From Melastoma dodecandrum (lineage: Eukaryota; Streptophyta; Magnoliopsida; Myrtales; Melastomataceae), in assembly GCA_029817715.1 (NCBI GenBank), contig JARUPY010000605.1, positions 2,356,001 to 2,420,000 on the forward strand: a stretch of 64,000 nt of DNA. The letters run 5' to 3'. Below the pieces are notes generated by a model. That model worked only from the letters and a program-made list of their open reading frames with translations. It searched no databases and had not been told where the DNA came from. A program made the translations under genes and the position numbers. Positions 1 through 12,693 of this stretch are shown here, piece after piece. Position 1 is the stretch's first letter. The number at the start of each line of letters is the position of its first letter.

Positions 1-800
1 CCTAAATACCAACTAATTAAATATAAAAGGAATAGCCTGCGTTGTCAGGCGAACTCTTTTTTTTTCCCACGTAAGACTTAGTTTGCCTATTCTTTCAACA
101 TTCTGAGCTGTGGTACAATGATGGATGTTTATTTCACCCCCTTCATTCATCAGTTTTGTAATTATTGAAATCACACCAAAGACATCCATGGTTGGACTTT
201 TTACTGTATGCTTTGCTTACCTTTTGTTACAACTTCTCCTCCCCCGATTAATCCTGTCCCCCGGAATCGCCCGCGCATCGTCATCACTGTGCCCAGGTGC
301 TCCGGCTACGTTGCTAGCTTCTGGGTTGTATCATGTCAATGTTGGTACGGGCTACCGTGGAAGGCCTTGGCTCTGCCACGCGATCCTGTCCCTCTTCTTG
401 CCGTTGCTCATACCCTTGGTGTGTGCCACATGGCCACTGTTACTCGTCGCAGGCATCTGCAGCAGGTCCGCCACGGCGAAGAAGGGAGGGAAGAAGTGGG
501 GCTGATGCAAGGGAATTGGAGGATCAGCTGAGGTTGGCGAGATCGGTGTCGGATCGGGGTAATGATTGACATTGTTACCACGACCCTGTTTTGGACTTGG
601 ATTAACCCCATCTTTGTCAAATCGGATTACATCCCTTTCGTTTCTGCAACTTGATCAATCATCAATGTGAGATATTGGGTAAGAGAAATGATGAAGATTC
701 CATAGACCACATGAATCGACTGGTTGGTTCACACGATGAAGATATTTCCTTGTCAGAATTGAAGTCCACTCTCTCGCATGGCAATGCTAGGCATTAGGCC
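1..800. other. Intergenic region, no gene recognised
   Basis: Overlapping short open frames occur in a GC-rich patch at about 240-560, but none resembles a known family and none has convincing splice sites. It could be the edge of a gene outside the window or decayed sequence. Nothing else is supported here. Confidence 0.4.
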
Positions 801-803
801 ATA

Positions 804-1650
804 TCTCACGTTTAGGGTGGTCCATAAAATTGAATGAAATTGGGTCCACTACAAAGTTGAACAAAAGATGAGATTCCCGCCGGAGCACTGAAATTCCAAC
901 AAGGGAAGGTGTCGAGGCAGTCCCTGTTGGGGAGGCTGAATACCGTTGTCCAAAGGGGCAGAAATTTAAAAACGGTTGTTCGCCCGGCAGTCGACTTCCA
1001 GGCCCATCCTTCGGTCTGCTCCCGCTCGGGCGGGTGGCAGTGGAGGAAGAATCTCGTGGGAGCTCGTCGAATGAAGGTCCGATGCAATTTAACCAAGTGA
1101 AGTTCACTTTTACGTGTTAAGAAGCATGAGCGTATGATTGCTGGACATTTGTCTCCCAACTTTTTCGAAAGAGAAACGTCCTAAAACTGTGGATTGCCGA
1201 AACTCATCCTCTCACCTGTTGAATGTTGTTGAAGTATTCTTCCAGGAAGTAACTTGTTCCAGACTTCATGAACCACTAAATTGTTTTACTGAACCCAGAA
1301 TTCTCTTCCCTGCGGAGAGGCCTGTCTTATCGTGAATTCATGGATTCTTATCCGATGTAAGTTTTCGATGTCACAAGCTGATATCAACATGTTCTATATG
1401 ACTGCTTTTCTCCGATGATGGTTTCTGCATCGATTAACAAAAGAAACGTCTTTGCTGCCCCTTTTCTATGGTTGTTCTTGAATTAGAAATTGTTTGCAAT
1501 TGTGTTGCTCATATTTAAGACCCCTGAGCTCTATCGCAGAGGCTTCTTGCTCTATCAAACTAAACGGGTTTTGACCATATTAGATGCCAGGTTTACTCAT
1601 GTTTTGGCATTTGCCCTTTCTAACACTTCAACGACAGCAACGAAATGAAG
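804..1650 (+). pseudogene. Truncated duplicate of the downstream NPF gene
   Basis: Positions 804-960 align with the NPF upstream region at 1967-2120. Positions 988-1035 match the end of NPF exon 1, including the stretch encoding VDFQ and the SRSGRW-like run. From about 1040 the sequence jumps directly to the end of NPF exon 3 (matching 3412-3464) and continues into a copy of NPF intron 3 (matching about 3465-3900). Exon 2 and most of exon 3 are missing, the reading frame is not maintained, and the splice donor after the exon-3 tail is altered. This is a local duplicate with an internal deletion; introns are kept, so it arose from DNA and not from retroposition. No function is expected. Confidence 0.8.
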
Positions 1651-1849
1651 GTAATAATCATCACGATCCCTGATCCCATGTATGCTTTTGTTTTGTTTGT
1701 TATAATTAAACCAATCCAACAACCTAGATCTATGTACATTTTCTACTTAGTTTTGTTAGGACATACGTAGGAATTATGATTCATCTGTCATTTAGGAAAT
1801 TTAATAAAAATACTTAGCATTATATCATAAATTATAAATTATGAAAAAC

Positions 1850-2160
1850 TAGGCGGCTCCAAAATCACACCTAAAAAAATATTAAAAAAGGGCTGGCAAA
1901 GAATAAGATAGAAAGAAAAAACACTAAACCAAGGCCATAACTCCTACCATTAGGCCTGGCCTTATCTGAAGTTTAACGTGGCCGAATTGAAATTGGGTCC
2001 ATCCCAGAATTGCACAAATGACGACATTCCGACCGGAGCGCTGAAATCCCGACCAGGGAAGGGGACGCTGCAGTTGCTGTCGGGGCGGCGGAATCTCTTT
2101 GTCCCAAGGGACGAAGCCGTGGAGTAAAACCCAAAAATGCAAATATCTTTTCCCAGTCAA
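1850..2160 (+). promoter_or_regulatory. NPF upstream region built from two duplicated blocks
   Basis: Block 1855-1960 resembles 6648-6765, just upstream of the patellin gene, including the shared phrase AAACCAAGGCC. Block 1967-2120 is repeated at 804-960, upstream of the NPF fragment. Both lie within 500 bp of the NPF start codon, so they probably include promoter sequence. No TATA box was assigned with confidence. Confidence 0.5.
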
Positions 2161-2297
2161 ACTGGGCCAACCATTTGAATCTAGACCCAATTCGTATTGG
2201 ATAAAGATGCGACGGTAATGTTTAGCCAGACGTCTGGGATGAGGTAAGAAGACGACCCTGATTCGGAAGGGGGGCTAATCGTTGAGACCGATTTCAC

Positions 2298-4908
2298 ATG
2301 GCGGCGAAGCCCCTGCTCGAATCCTCCTCCGCCGCCGCGGAGGCTGCCCTCCCCCTGCTGGAGGACACCGTCGACGGTGCCGTCGACTTCCAGGGGCGTC
2401 CTTCGGTCCGGTCCCGCTCGGGCAGGTGGCGGTCCGCTGGTTTCATCATAGGTTTGCCTCTTGTTCCCTTAAAGATGTGATCTTTGCTATTGTGCTGCAA
2501 TCATGGTTGGTGATGTATGCTGTATTGGGTTAAAGATGTGATCTTTACATGGGAGGCAACTTGTTGATTGCGGATGATGACGGCCTCTTGTTTCGTTGTA
2601 TTTAGGGGTAGAAGTTGCAGAGAGGATGGCCTATTATGGGATCTCGTCGAATTTGATTAATTACCTGACGGGACCACTCGGACAGTCCACGGCGGTTGCT
2701 GCTGAAAATGTCAATGCTTGGTCAGGTACAGCATCCCTGTCTCCACTCCTCGGAGCATTCATTGCTGATTCATTCCTTGGCCGCTACCGCACCATTGTCG
2801 TCGCATCTTCGCTGTATATATTGGTTAGTCAAAACCACCCGTTAGTGTAGTTTCACAAAGTTGGACTAGATATGGTGCCGCACCATGACTATCTCGTATG
2901 CTTGACATCACTTTAGGGGCTTGGGCTGTTAACCTTGTCAGCTGTTCTTCCTTCTCTGTGTCCTTCTGACGGAACAAATACGGTTGGAATACCTTCATGC
3001 TTGCCCCCGATGCCCCAAGTGGTTCTCTTCTTCTTCTCCTTGTATCTCGTCGCACTTGCCCAAGGTGGACATAAGCCTTGTGTTCAGGCTTTCGGTGCTG
3101 ATCAGTTTGATGGTCAGAATCCAGAAGAATACAAATCTAAAAGCTCATTCTTCAACTGGTGGTATTTTTGCTTGTGTGCCGGACCATTGGTTATGCTTTT
3201 CTTTCTGAACTACGTGCAAGACAACCTTAGCTGGGGCCTGGGTTTCGGAATACCTTGCATTTCGATGGCTGCTGCTTTAGTGCTATTCTTGCTTGGCAGT
3301 AAGACTTATCGTTATAGTGTTCAAGGAGATGAAAAAAGCCCATTTCTGAGGATCGCTTCAGTTTTTATATTAGCTTTCAAGAATAGGAAAACAACCTCCT
3401 CGGCATTGGCTTTGGAGGAAGAATCTCATGGGACCTTGCCAAGTGAAGGCTCGATGCAATTCAAGTAAGTGTAGTTCCCTTTTACGAGCTAAGAAGCACG
3501 AGCATATGATCGTGGGACATTTTGCCCCACTTTTTTGAGTTAACACATCCTAAAACCGTGAAAGTGGAAACTCATTCCCCCAGCCATTGAATGCTGTTCT
3601 AGTATTTAACTTGTTTTGCACTTTTGGAACAACAATATTATTCTACTGAAGTAGAACTATCTTCATCATTTTGTGAATTTATGGATTCTTATCGTGTACA
3701 AGTTTTTCATGTCGCAAGCTGATGTTAGAATGTCTTGACTACTTGCCTCCTCTGTTAATAACTGATTTGTTTATCTGCATCAATAAACAAAAGATGCATC
3801 TCTTCTAATAAGCGATGCCTGTTTTGCAGTACTTCTTCTGTTGAACAATTTACAAGGGTTGTTCTTGAGTAGAAAATATATGAAATTGTGTTGCTGGCAT
3901 TTATTCACCTTAAGCACCACTTCCGGGGCTTTAAAGCTCAAACTGAATGGCTGTGACTATGTTTAATGTCGGGCTTTGTCCTGTTTTGGCTTTTGTGGAC
4001 TTTTGCTGTCGCCATTATCAGCTTGTTACCTAGTTACCTATAAATAAAGTAAAAATTTTATTTTGTTGACAACCTTCAGTAACTATTGCAGGTACCTGAA
4101 TAAGGCCTTGCTATCACCGGATGGTTCCAAGGCCGAGGGCAAGGTCTGTAGTTTGGGTGAGGTGGAAGAAGCAAAATCTGTGCTTAGACTCATTCCTATC
4201 TGGCTTACGAGCTTGGCGTATGCCGTAGTCTTTTCTCAGTCCTCTACTTTCTTCACAAAACAAGGTGTTACAATGGATAGGGTCATTTCACCAGGCTTCA
4301 ACGTCCCTCCTGCTTCCTTGCAATCCTTCATTAGTCTGGCTGTAGTTCTTTTCATTCCCATTTATGACCGTATATTCGTTCCTCTCATGCGAGCTTTCAC
4401 ACGAAGACCCTCTGGTATCACGATGCTTCAGAGAATAGGAATTGGCATGTTCCTATCTGCCGTCTCCATGGTGATCGCTGCCCTTGTGGAAATGAAAAGG
4501 CTCGAAATCGCTCGAGAGCATGGCCTGGTTGATATTCCGGACGCCACTGTCCCGATGAGTGTGTGGTGGTTGATTCCTCAGTACGTGCTGTTTGGGGTTT
4601 CTGATGTTTTCGCCATGGTAGGTTTACAGGAGTTTTTCTACGATCAGGTCCCGACCGAACTGAGAAGCGTAGGCCTTTCTCTGTACCTCAGTGTATTCGG
4701 TGTCGGCAACTTCCTGAGCAGCTTTCTTGTGTCTGCGATAGAGAAGGCCACCGGGGGTGAAGGGAAGTATAGTTGGTTCTCCAGCAACCTCAATAGGGCA
4801 CATCTCGACTATTTCTACTGGCTTCTGGCATGTCTTAGTGCATTAGAATTGATGGTCTATCTGTATTTCTCCAAGTCTTATGTTTACAACAGATCAAGAA
4901 CGATATGA
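2298..4908 (+). CDS. NPF5: NRT1/PTR family (NPF5-type) proton-coupled transporter
   Basis: Exons read as 2298-2451, 2606-2823, 2917-3464 and 4092-4908, all with GT-AG junctions in phase, giving 578 aa, the usual NPF size. The family comprises plasma- or vacuolar-membrane symporters moving nitrate, peptides or other small molecules with protons. The proton-coupling motif ExxER is visible as EVAER at residues 54-58 in TM1. It is followed by the family phrase FLGRYRT between early helices, a long charged central loop around exon 3/4, and the C-terminal SAIEKATG and WF blocks. Wording such as [16 protein letters not shown] points to NPF5.10-5.16 rather than NPF6 nitrate transceptors; the substrate cannot be read from sequence. 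A truncated duplicate lies 0.6-1.5 kb upstream. The start is the first ATG in the exon-1 frame. Confidence 0.93.
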
Positions 4909-6897
4909 TTGGAGCACGTACTCCTCCACGACGAACTATCCAATGTGTATCAGTAAATCCCATTACTATGTAAATGTTGAATTTGATCTATCTGCGGGGA
5001 CATTGGAATCAATGTATTTGGATCAAATTACACGATCATTTTCCACGTACGGTCAGTTCTTCAACCAGCTCTCCTCCTTCCAATCTATCTGGCTTTCTTG
5101 TCCTGTAACAGAAGGAAATTCAACTCTCTACTCCATGATTACACCAAAGCACCTTTCTTTTCATTTCAGCCTGCTAAACAGGTAAGAACAGAAAATCCTT
5201 ATCTGCTTTAGTCACGACAGCTGTTTAGGAGGAAAGTCTTTGCATCATCTGTCACCTTGTACAAATTTGGATCAAGGGTGGCGTTAGTTCAAATTAGTTG
5301 TTGTCATGATTGCAGCTGCTGCCGCTGCTCATCATTGGATGATCTATCAATCATGTTCTACTAATCACTGCTTTCTAATCACGTTTCAAAAGAAACCTGT
5401 CCAGGTTTCTGCATATTCGGAATAGCATTTTATTATCCTTGACAGAACTCAGCTTTCTGGAGAGTGGTTCCTCAGAAAAACCAATTGAAGGACAATCCCA
5501 ATCCAATATGTTGAATAGCACAAAGTATTTCCGCAAAATCATTCTTCTTTCCAGATATTATACAACATGGTTGCCACTCATCATGGGGTGCCACACCACG
5601 CACAGCAGGTCAAGAGTATTTGCACTCATGTTCAGATGGATGAATGCAGCAACGATTCTATGGACTCGTGCGCGCATCTTTCTCCATTCGGATTGCTTTA
5701 CCTCAATTTGAGGACATGATGTATAAAGTCACCCACGAAAAACAATCAAAATAACTCATAACTTAGCGATCTTTTCTCTCTGTTTGTGTGGTGTTAATGT
5801 CTTTTTGCTGCCCGTCCTTTTGCAGCATCATTCCGCAAGTTCAGGCTAGAATTAATGACAATTGACAACATACCACAAACACACACGCACTTCTCCTTTT
5901 GACAGCAAGAACTTTTGTCAATAACCCAACTGGGCAACCCCCATAAAGCACCAAAAACACAAAAACAGATTTGATGCAGAATGTTCAGAAACTAGGGAAA
6001 GTAACAAGGACACGGCCCAGAAAGACATTCATGAGTTGAATCAAGAACAACAGCATTTTTGGGTACATGTATGAAATCGGGAAAGTACAGATATTGGCTC
6101 TGTGACAACTGTTCGTTTATGTGTAATCTTGATTCTTCTTTATTGGGGACGTTTGTCAAGAAATGAAATGGACAGACTGTGCCAGCAAGTTTTCGGTGGC
6201 CACCAAGTTTTCTCCCCCCCCCACCTAAAAAAATATTATTCACATCAATGGAAGTTGGGATCAAATAATTAAAGAAGGAAATCAATAACACCCACCAAGG
6301 TTTGTTAGTTATGGCACTGAATCAAAACTCAAAATCAAATTTTGGATGCCAAAATGAACATGGCTGGCACTGACAGAACATCCTCACAATTATCTGCCCC
6401 TAAACTAGACTCAATGAATTGCATCAGAACAAGGTTGATTCCTTGTAAGAAAACAAGAAGTTCCTCGGTATCTTGACAACAATAAAAACAAACACAAGGA
6501 AGAATAATCATCATACATTATACCTGGTTTCGACATTATACTACTGAATCTTGATTAAAATTCTTCCTTTTATTGTGAAGGTGGACCAGGGACAGAACAT
6601 AATTAGTTTGCAATTAACAACCCAATTAATGTAAGAGATAAGTGGGTCCAAAATTCACACACACCCAAATATTGTAATGTTTTAAGCTGGCAAAATAATA
6701 GAATAGGAAGAAATTACCAAACCAAGGCCGACTCCTTCCATTTGACAGACTGGTTTTTCTCTTTGCATTATTATTACATTTGATAAATTCAAGAAACGAG
6801 CCTTTCAGGCATCCTTAAAAACCCACCCGGACACCAACATCAACAAACTCTTCCGACTCCCCCCTCCCGGTCCTTACAACATCCTTAACCTTCTTCA
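4909..6897. other. Intergenic spacer between NPF and patellin
   Basis: This holds the NPF 3' region and the patellin 5' region. Short open frames at 5439-5711 and 5992-6291 have no family resemblance. The only structure seen is block 6648-6765, related to the NPF upstream sequence at 1855-1960, and short homopolymer runs near 6220. Confidence 0.5.
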
Positions 6898-8869
6898 ATG
6901 GCAGCAGACACTCTGAGTGCAACTCCTGCTGCTGAGGAGGTTGTTGTCACCCCCGATGTTACTACCACCACCAAGTTTGAGGAGAAGCCTGAGAAGGAGC
7001 TGCCGCTTCCTCCCACGCATGAGCCCGACCCTGATGCGGCCGTGGAGAAGTTGAAGGATGCCGAGAAGGAGGAATATAAGATAACCCAGGTTGCATCATT
7101 TAAGGAGGAGACCTACGTGGTTGCGGAACTTCCCAAGGAACAGAGGAAGGCCCTTGAGGAGCTTAGGAAGCTCATAAGGGAGGCGCTCGAGAAGCATGAG
7201 CTCAGTGCTCTGCCGGTCAAGGAGGAAGTGAAGGTGGAAACCGAGGAGAAGAAGGTCGAGGGAGGAGAAGATAAGAAGGATGTGAAGGAGGAGGTGAAAG
7301 TGGAGACAGCGGAGCCGCCGAAGATTGCCGAGGAGGCTGTTACGGCTGTCGAGGAGTCCATTACAGTGGTTGAAGAGACGGTTGTGGAGAAGGAGGCTGT
7401 GGTCCAGGGAGAGGTTGAAGAGAAGATTGTCGATGTGGCGGTCACGGAGGTTTCCGAGAAACTGGAGGTGGAAGTTGCTGGCGAGAAGGCTGTGGAGGAC
7501 ATCAAAGAGACCATTGTCGAAGTGACGTCTGCGGTGGCTCCTCCCCCTCCCGAGGTTAAGTCCGAGGAACCGAAAGAACTGGAGGAAGTGAACATATGGG
7601 GAATCCCGCTCCTCAAGGACGAAAGGAGCGACGTCGTCCTGCTGAAGTTCCTCCGAGCCCGGGATTTCAAGGTCAAGGAATCCTTTGCCATGCTGAAGAG
7701 CGTCGTAGCTTGGCGGAAGGAGTTCGGGATCGACTCTCTTGCAGAGGAAAGCCTCGGAAGCGGCCTCAAGAAGACCGTCTTTATTCACGGTGTTGACAAG
7801 AAGGGCCATCCAGTGTGCTATAACGTCCTTGGCGCATTCTGCGACAAGGAGCTCTATGCTAACACCTTTGGGGACGAAGAGAAGAGGAAGAATTTCCTCA
7901 AGTGGCGCATCCACTTTTTCGAGAAGAGCATCGGACAGCTTGACATGAGCCCTGGCGGAGTCTCGACCTTTGTTCAGGTGATCGACGTCAAGAATTCTCC
8001 AGGACTAAAGAAGGAGGTCAGGCTGACGACAGACAAGACCCTTCAGCTTCTTCAGGATAACTACCCAGAATTTGTTGCAAAGCAGGTAAGAACAAGTACC
8101 CTTCCGTTATATCCTCGTACAAGCCCCCATTTCCGAAACTGACAACTGGGTTGCGTTCTTCGATGAAGGTGCTGATCAATGTTCCATGGTGGTACCTGGC
8201 CTACACCAAGATCATGAGTTCATTCTTGACCCAGAGGACTAAGAGCAAGATTGTCATGGTAGGCCCATCAAGGACTGCTGCCGTGCTCTTTAAGTGAGTT
8301 TTTTTTGCCTTTTCGTTGATGATTACTAAGGTTTATTGGAGGATCTAGCACATGTAAATCTTGTAATGACGGATGAAAAACAGGTACATAGCTCCGGAAC
8401 AGGTCCCAGTACAATACGGTGGGCTGAGCAGAGACGATGAGCAGGAGTTCACGACTGCAGATGCTGCTACAGAGGCCACTGTTAAGCCGTCGACTAAGCA
8501 CACCATCGAATTCCCTGTCTCTGAGGTATTTTCGATCAAAAACCATTTGTGAGCATTGTCATGTTCTGTTTCTGTTAGATTCTGATCACACCAGTTCTCG
8601 TAATTTTCTCCCAGAAATGCACTTTCGCATGGGAGGCACGCGTGCTTGGGGTCAACGCCTCATACGGAGCTCAGTTTGTGCCGGACTCCGAGGAGTCCTA
8701 CACGATGATCGTGCACAAGAGCAGGAAGATCACTTCCTCTGACGAGCCAATCATCACTGGATGCTTCAAGGCCAGCGAACCAGGGAAGGTGGTGCTCACC
8801 ATCGATAACCACTCCTCCAAAAAGATGAAGCTTCTCTACAGATCCAAGATCAAGACAACTTCTGATTAG
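6898..8869 (+). CDS. PATL1/2-like: Patellin-1/2-type SEC14-GOLD phosphoinositide-binding protein
   Basis: Exons read as 6898-8085, 8169-8293, 8384-8525 and 8615-8869, all GT-AG and in phase; 569 aa. Residues 1-230 are an acidic, lysine/glutamate-rich, probably disordered region. The CRAL-TRIO N-terminal motif starts near WGIPLLKDERSDV (about residue 235). The SEC14 lipid-binding lobe includes DNYPEF and the INVPWWY block, and the GOLD domain occupies about 465-569 (EPGKVVLTIDN). Patellins bind phosphoinositides and act at the cell plate, plasma membrane and in endocytic trafficking. It faces a patellin-3-type gene tail to tail 1.4 kb away. The last exon has the same length (255 nt) and the SEC14 exon the same length (125 nt) as in that paralogue, but it lacks one intron present there. 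Confidence 0.94.
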
Positions 8870-10310
8870 CAAATGTTTTGCCATGCAACTTATTCCAAAC
8901 GAGTCTTGCTTTCTTCTTTTTGGGGTTCTAAGAATCTGGTCGAACTGATTGCTTTCCTTCTTTTGATGGGTGATTATTTTTTGGTTTGTGAAATAGAAAA
9001 CGTAATGAAAATCTTTTCCCCTAATTTTATCCCTTACTTTGAAATGGCTAAAAACATTCAGACAAACTCCAGTTGTTTGGTAGCTGTCTTCGCTGTCTGT
9101 TTCCTTTGGGGTTGGAAATTTTAGCAGTATCATGCCCAAATGACAAGCTTGTGTCCAAACAAGACTCAAAAATTTGCAACTCTCTGGAGATAACCCCAGA
9201 AAAATGTTTGGGTTATGCAAATGATTGTAACCACACTTAACAGTAAAGGGAATCAAATTGCAGTTGTTCTTTGCACAAAAAGTAGCTTCCAATGTTAACA
9301 AATGTCAGATTAGCCTTGAAATCTTTATTAGCTGATATTATCATGATATAAACTAAACTGCAGGCCTTAACTCAAAATGATTACACCCATAAGCATTTTT
9401 TATCAGTCAGCAACAAGGGAAAGATGTTAACAGAGAACTTTTAGATTGAATCTGTGTTTTCATTACTCATAATGACACATTAAAAAGCTCTTCTCTCTGG
9501 TGTCTGTCACACTCAATGCCATAAAATTTTCAACATTCCAAAGCTCTTGAGATTCCCCCGGTGATATTAATACTAAAATCATAAAAAAGTAAAAAGTGAC
9601 ACCCTCATGATGTTTTCTGACAAAACATGCTCATAAAGTTGCTAAAGTTTTAGCACCAACCCCAGATTCATACATTTATTCAACAGAGAGACTATTTCAT
9701 TCATGACAGCAGAGAAAAGGATATAACTTGATCCTCCACCAAAGCAAAAAGTTGCTCTTCAATCCTACATCCCCCTCAGTTATGAACATGCCACTAGATT
9801 TTTGTTAATTCGAATAGAACTTATGGGGTATTCACAGAAAGTGATGACAACCTGTGATTTTAACATCCTACCAAACACAAAATAAGATAACTTCAACAGT
9901 ACTCAAAAGGCCAATGATGCCATACACAATCAGCAAGAAGAATCTACACAACTGCCCATTTTCATGGTTCTGAGATGAGGTTGTCGGGTAAAGGTCATTT
10001 TATGTTTTCTTTCCCAGACCGAACCACAAAAGCAGATGGTGTAACCCAGAAATTTCATTAGTGTACAGCAATCCATATACAGTTCAAAGAGAACCCAAAA
10101 TTTCAGAAAGGAAACTGCAGACAGATGATATCTTCCCAGTGCCCTTCAATGTCAGGAGGCATCCAGGGTTCCTGAAGAACAAACAGCAACATAGAGAACA
10201 CAGCGAGGCGAATCTCGAAACTGTAACTATAACTAGAGACGAAACTCATAATCTACAGGATCGAGAGGGAGTTGGTTCCAAACAGCGTGGGATGGAGTTT
10301 CTTCTAAGCC
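8870..10310. other. Convergent intergenic spacer between the two patellin genes
   Basis: This contains the 3' ends of both patellin genes, which converge here. The sequence is AT-rich. The antisense open frame 8660-9301 overlaps the patellin last exon and has no family match. No separate gene was seen. Confidence 0.55.
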
Positions 10311-12112
10311 CTACTCCGGGAAAGGGTTGACTTTGAACCTGTAGAGAAGCTTCTTCTTTTTCGAAGTCGGGTTGTCGATCGTCAGCAAAACTTTACCTAA
10401 TTCAGACACTTTGTAGCTCCCCTGTACCACCGGTTCATCGTTTGGGGCCATCTTCTTTGGCTTCTGAATGTTAACAGAGTACCCACCTTCATCATTTGGC
10501 ACGAATTCTGCCCCATAACGCACCTCCCATCCGACCACCCGAAGCTCCCACACAAGGACACATCGCTGCAGTTTCAGAGAGGCATTAGTTTACAGCCGAA
10601 CACAGCCGCATTGAAAGAAAGACCAAGAAGCAGATCTTAAGACCTCATAGACGATGATCTCCACAATTTGTTTCGTCCCTGGTTTAACAGTCATCTCGGT
10701 CGCCGGGTCATCAGCAGTGAACTCTGAGTTGCAATCGCAGTAGTCAACACTCAATCCACCATATTGAACAGGAACTTGCTCGGGAGAAATGTACCTGGTC
10801 ATACAGAGACATTAGTGACAAATCTCAACCGATAGTTGAAGGGGCGAGAGACAAAATCAAATTACAAACGCCGATATGCAGAGGTAGAAAAGCTTACTTG
10901 AAAAGCGTATCAGGTGTTCTAGCTGGACTAGCAAACACAAACTTGCTCCTTGTCCTTTGAGTCAAGAAGGGACTGATCATCGCATAATATGCAAGATACC
11001 ACCACGGAACATTGATGAACACCTAAATAAAAAAAAAATCACAATTATCAACTATCTTGCATTTAAACCCACCATCAGCATTACCCTTCACAGCATACAA
11101 ACAACTACATAACAGCTTAAAAATAATCAATCCAAATTTCGCTATGCACGAACCTGCTTGGCTACGAACTCGGGATAGTTATCCTGGAGCACCTGCAGAG
11201 CCAGCCTTGTCGCCATCCTTAGCTCCTTCTTTCCTGGCCCCGGCGAGTTCTTCAAATCACTAACCTGCAAAGGAAACAACATCAACATGGGTCAGCATAA
11301 TCGTATCAACATTATATTAACACTCCGAAGCAACATGTTCCAAGCAGATCAACCTGAAAAATGGTACAAATTCCGCCGGGAGAGAAGTCGAGCTTGCGGA
11401 TACTCCTCTCGAGGAACTGAATCCTCCACCTGAGGAACCTCGCCCTCTTCTCCTCGTTCCCAAAGGTCTTCTCGTAAACCTCTTTGTTCTGGAACTCCCC
11501 ATACACATTGAAACAAACAGGGTGGCCTTCCTTATCAAACCCATGCATGAACACAGCCTTCTCCAAATCATCCCCAAGATCCTCCTCCAGCAACTGGTCA
11601 ATCCCGAACTGGGCCCTCCATTCCACGGTGTTCCTAAACATGGCCAGAGCCTCGTTGACCTTGAAGTCCCTCGCCCGGAGGAACTTCAGAAGGATGACGT
11701 CAGTCCGGTCGTCCTTGAAGAGGGGTATCCCCCAAATCGAAGCCGACGCAAGGGCCGCATCGTTCTGGATTTGGCTCCGGAGGTCGGAAAGGCAGACCCG
11801 CTGGGCGTCCGACAGGTCGGAGGGCTTGTTGCTCTCTTCCTTGAAGGAGCCAGAGGAATGAGCGAGCTTCTCGTGGAGCGGCTGCGGAGGCGGGAGGTGC
11901 ACAAGGGGGGGCTTGTATTCCTCGGAGGCGTCGGGAGGTGGGGCCTCCACGGTGACCACCTCCTCCTTGTGGGGAAGGTCGGAGGTTTCATCAGTCTTCT
12001 CGAGGAGCTCGGAGGGCTGCTCGACAGTGGCAGTCGCGACGACAGCGGAGGATCCTAGGGAGGCGAGCGGGGGCTCTGGGGGGACAGCAACGGCAGCGTC
12101 GACGTCGGCCAT
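10311..12112 (-). CDS. PATL3-like: Patellin-3-type SEC14-GOLD protein
   Basis: Minus-strand exons are 12112-11354, 11264-11154, 11022-10898, 10794-10644 and 10565-10311, all in phase; 466 aa. The N-terminus (about 1-125) is shorter and less charged than in the neighbouring patellin, with GSFKEES near residue 88. CRAL-TRIO-N begins at IWGIPLF (about 126-131). The SEC14 core carries HGFDKEGHPVC and DNYPEF, then INVPWWY, then YISPEQVPVQYGGLS. The C-terminal GOLD domain carries WELRVVGWEV and ends in PFPE. Wording is closest to Arabidopsis PATL3 as I remember it. Expected role: phosphoinositide-binding trafficking protein at membranes and cell plate. The extra intron after the FQ codon pair is absent from the neighbouring paralogue. 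Its start faces MIC10 across a 581-bp shared upstream region. Confidence 0.93.
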
Positions 12113-12693
12113 ATGGAACAGGCGAAGGGTAAAAGGGGGAGTCTTGATGGGTTCGGTGGAGAGAGAATGTCGAACAAAAGGGACAAACTTTGGTTGTAAG
12201 AAATGGACAGTTGGGAGATCGAAGGGGATCGTTTGACCGTCTGAAGGGGGAAACAGCGGCGACCCAGTTCCAGAAAACAGATCAAAATGACTTCTTTATT
12301 CCTCCTCCTTTGCCGAAAGATGGACGACGACCCTACCCAACACCAACTGAACTGTTGAGTCGCTGTCAAAGATGCTGGGGTGGGGTAGGAGTGAAGTGGT
12401 GTCCTGTTCCTGCCCTGTCATGGCTGGGGAAAGGAGGCGGTGGAGATGGTGGGGCCCACAACAACGTGTCATTTTTCCCATGATGATGTCCGAAGACGAC
12501 GATCGTCGGCCCTGGCGAGGCCTCCTCTCTCAGCCCAGGCCCAGCCCACCTTCTCTGCTTCCTCCTTGGGGGCGTCCTGCCCATCCGACCACCTTCGCCT
12601 TCGTCCATGTTTTCTGCCGGCCGGAGGAACCGAACCAATTCCTGATTGTGTTAGGGAAAATAGTGGGAGGTGGAGGAATAAGGTTGTCGGAGG
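12113..12693. promoter_or_regulatory. Shared divergent promoter region, patellin-3-type / MIC10
   Basis: 581 bp separate the divergent start codons of the patellin (-) and MIC10 (+) genes, so both promoters and 5' UTRs must lie here unless they are further out. The sequence is GC-rich near 12500-12690. Long open frames here on both strands are not credible proteins. No clear TATA box was found. Confidence 0.55.

Noticed and set aside
208..620. Overlapping frames in the first 700 bp
   Set aside because: Three frames on one strand and one on the other are equally open; none resembles a known protein.
7096..7914. Minus-strand open frames of 272 and 218 codons
   Set aside because: They are antisense to the biased lysine/glutamate-rich patellin exon; the plus-strand frame has the family match.
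11522..12058. Plus-strand 178-codon frame
   Set aside because: Antisense to patellin-3-type exon 1; no family resemblance.
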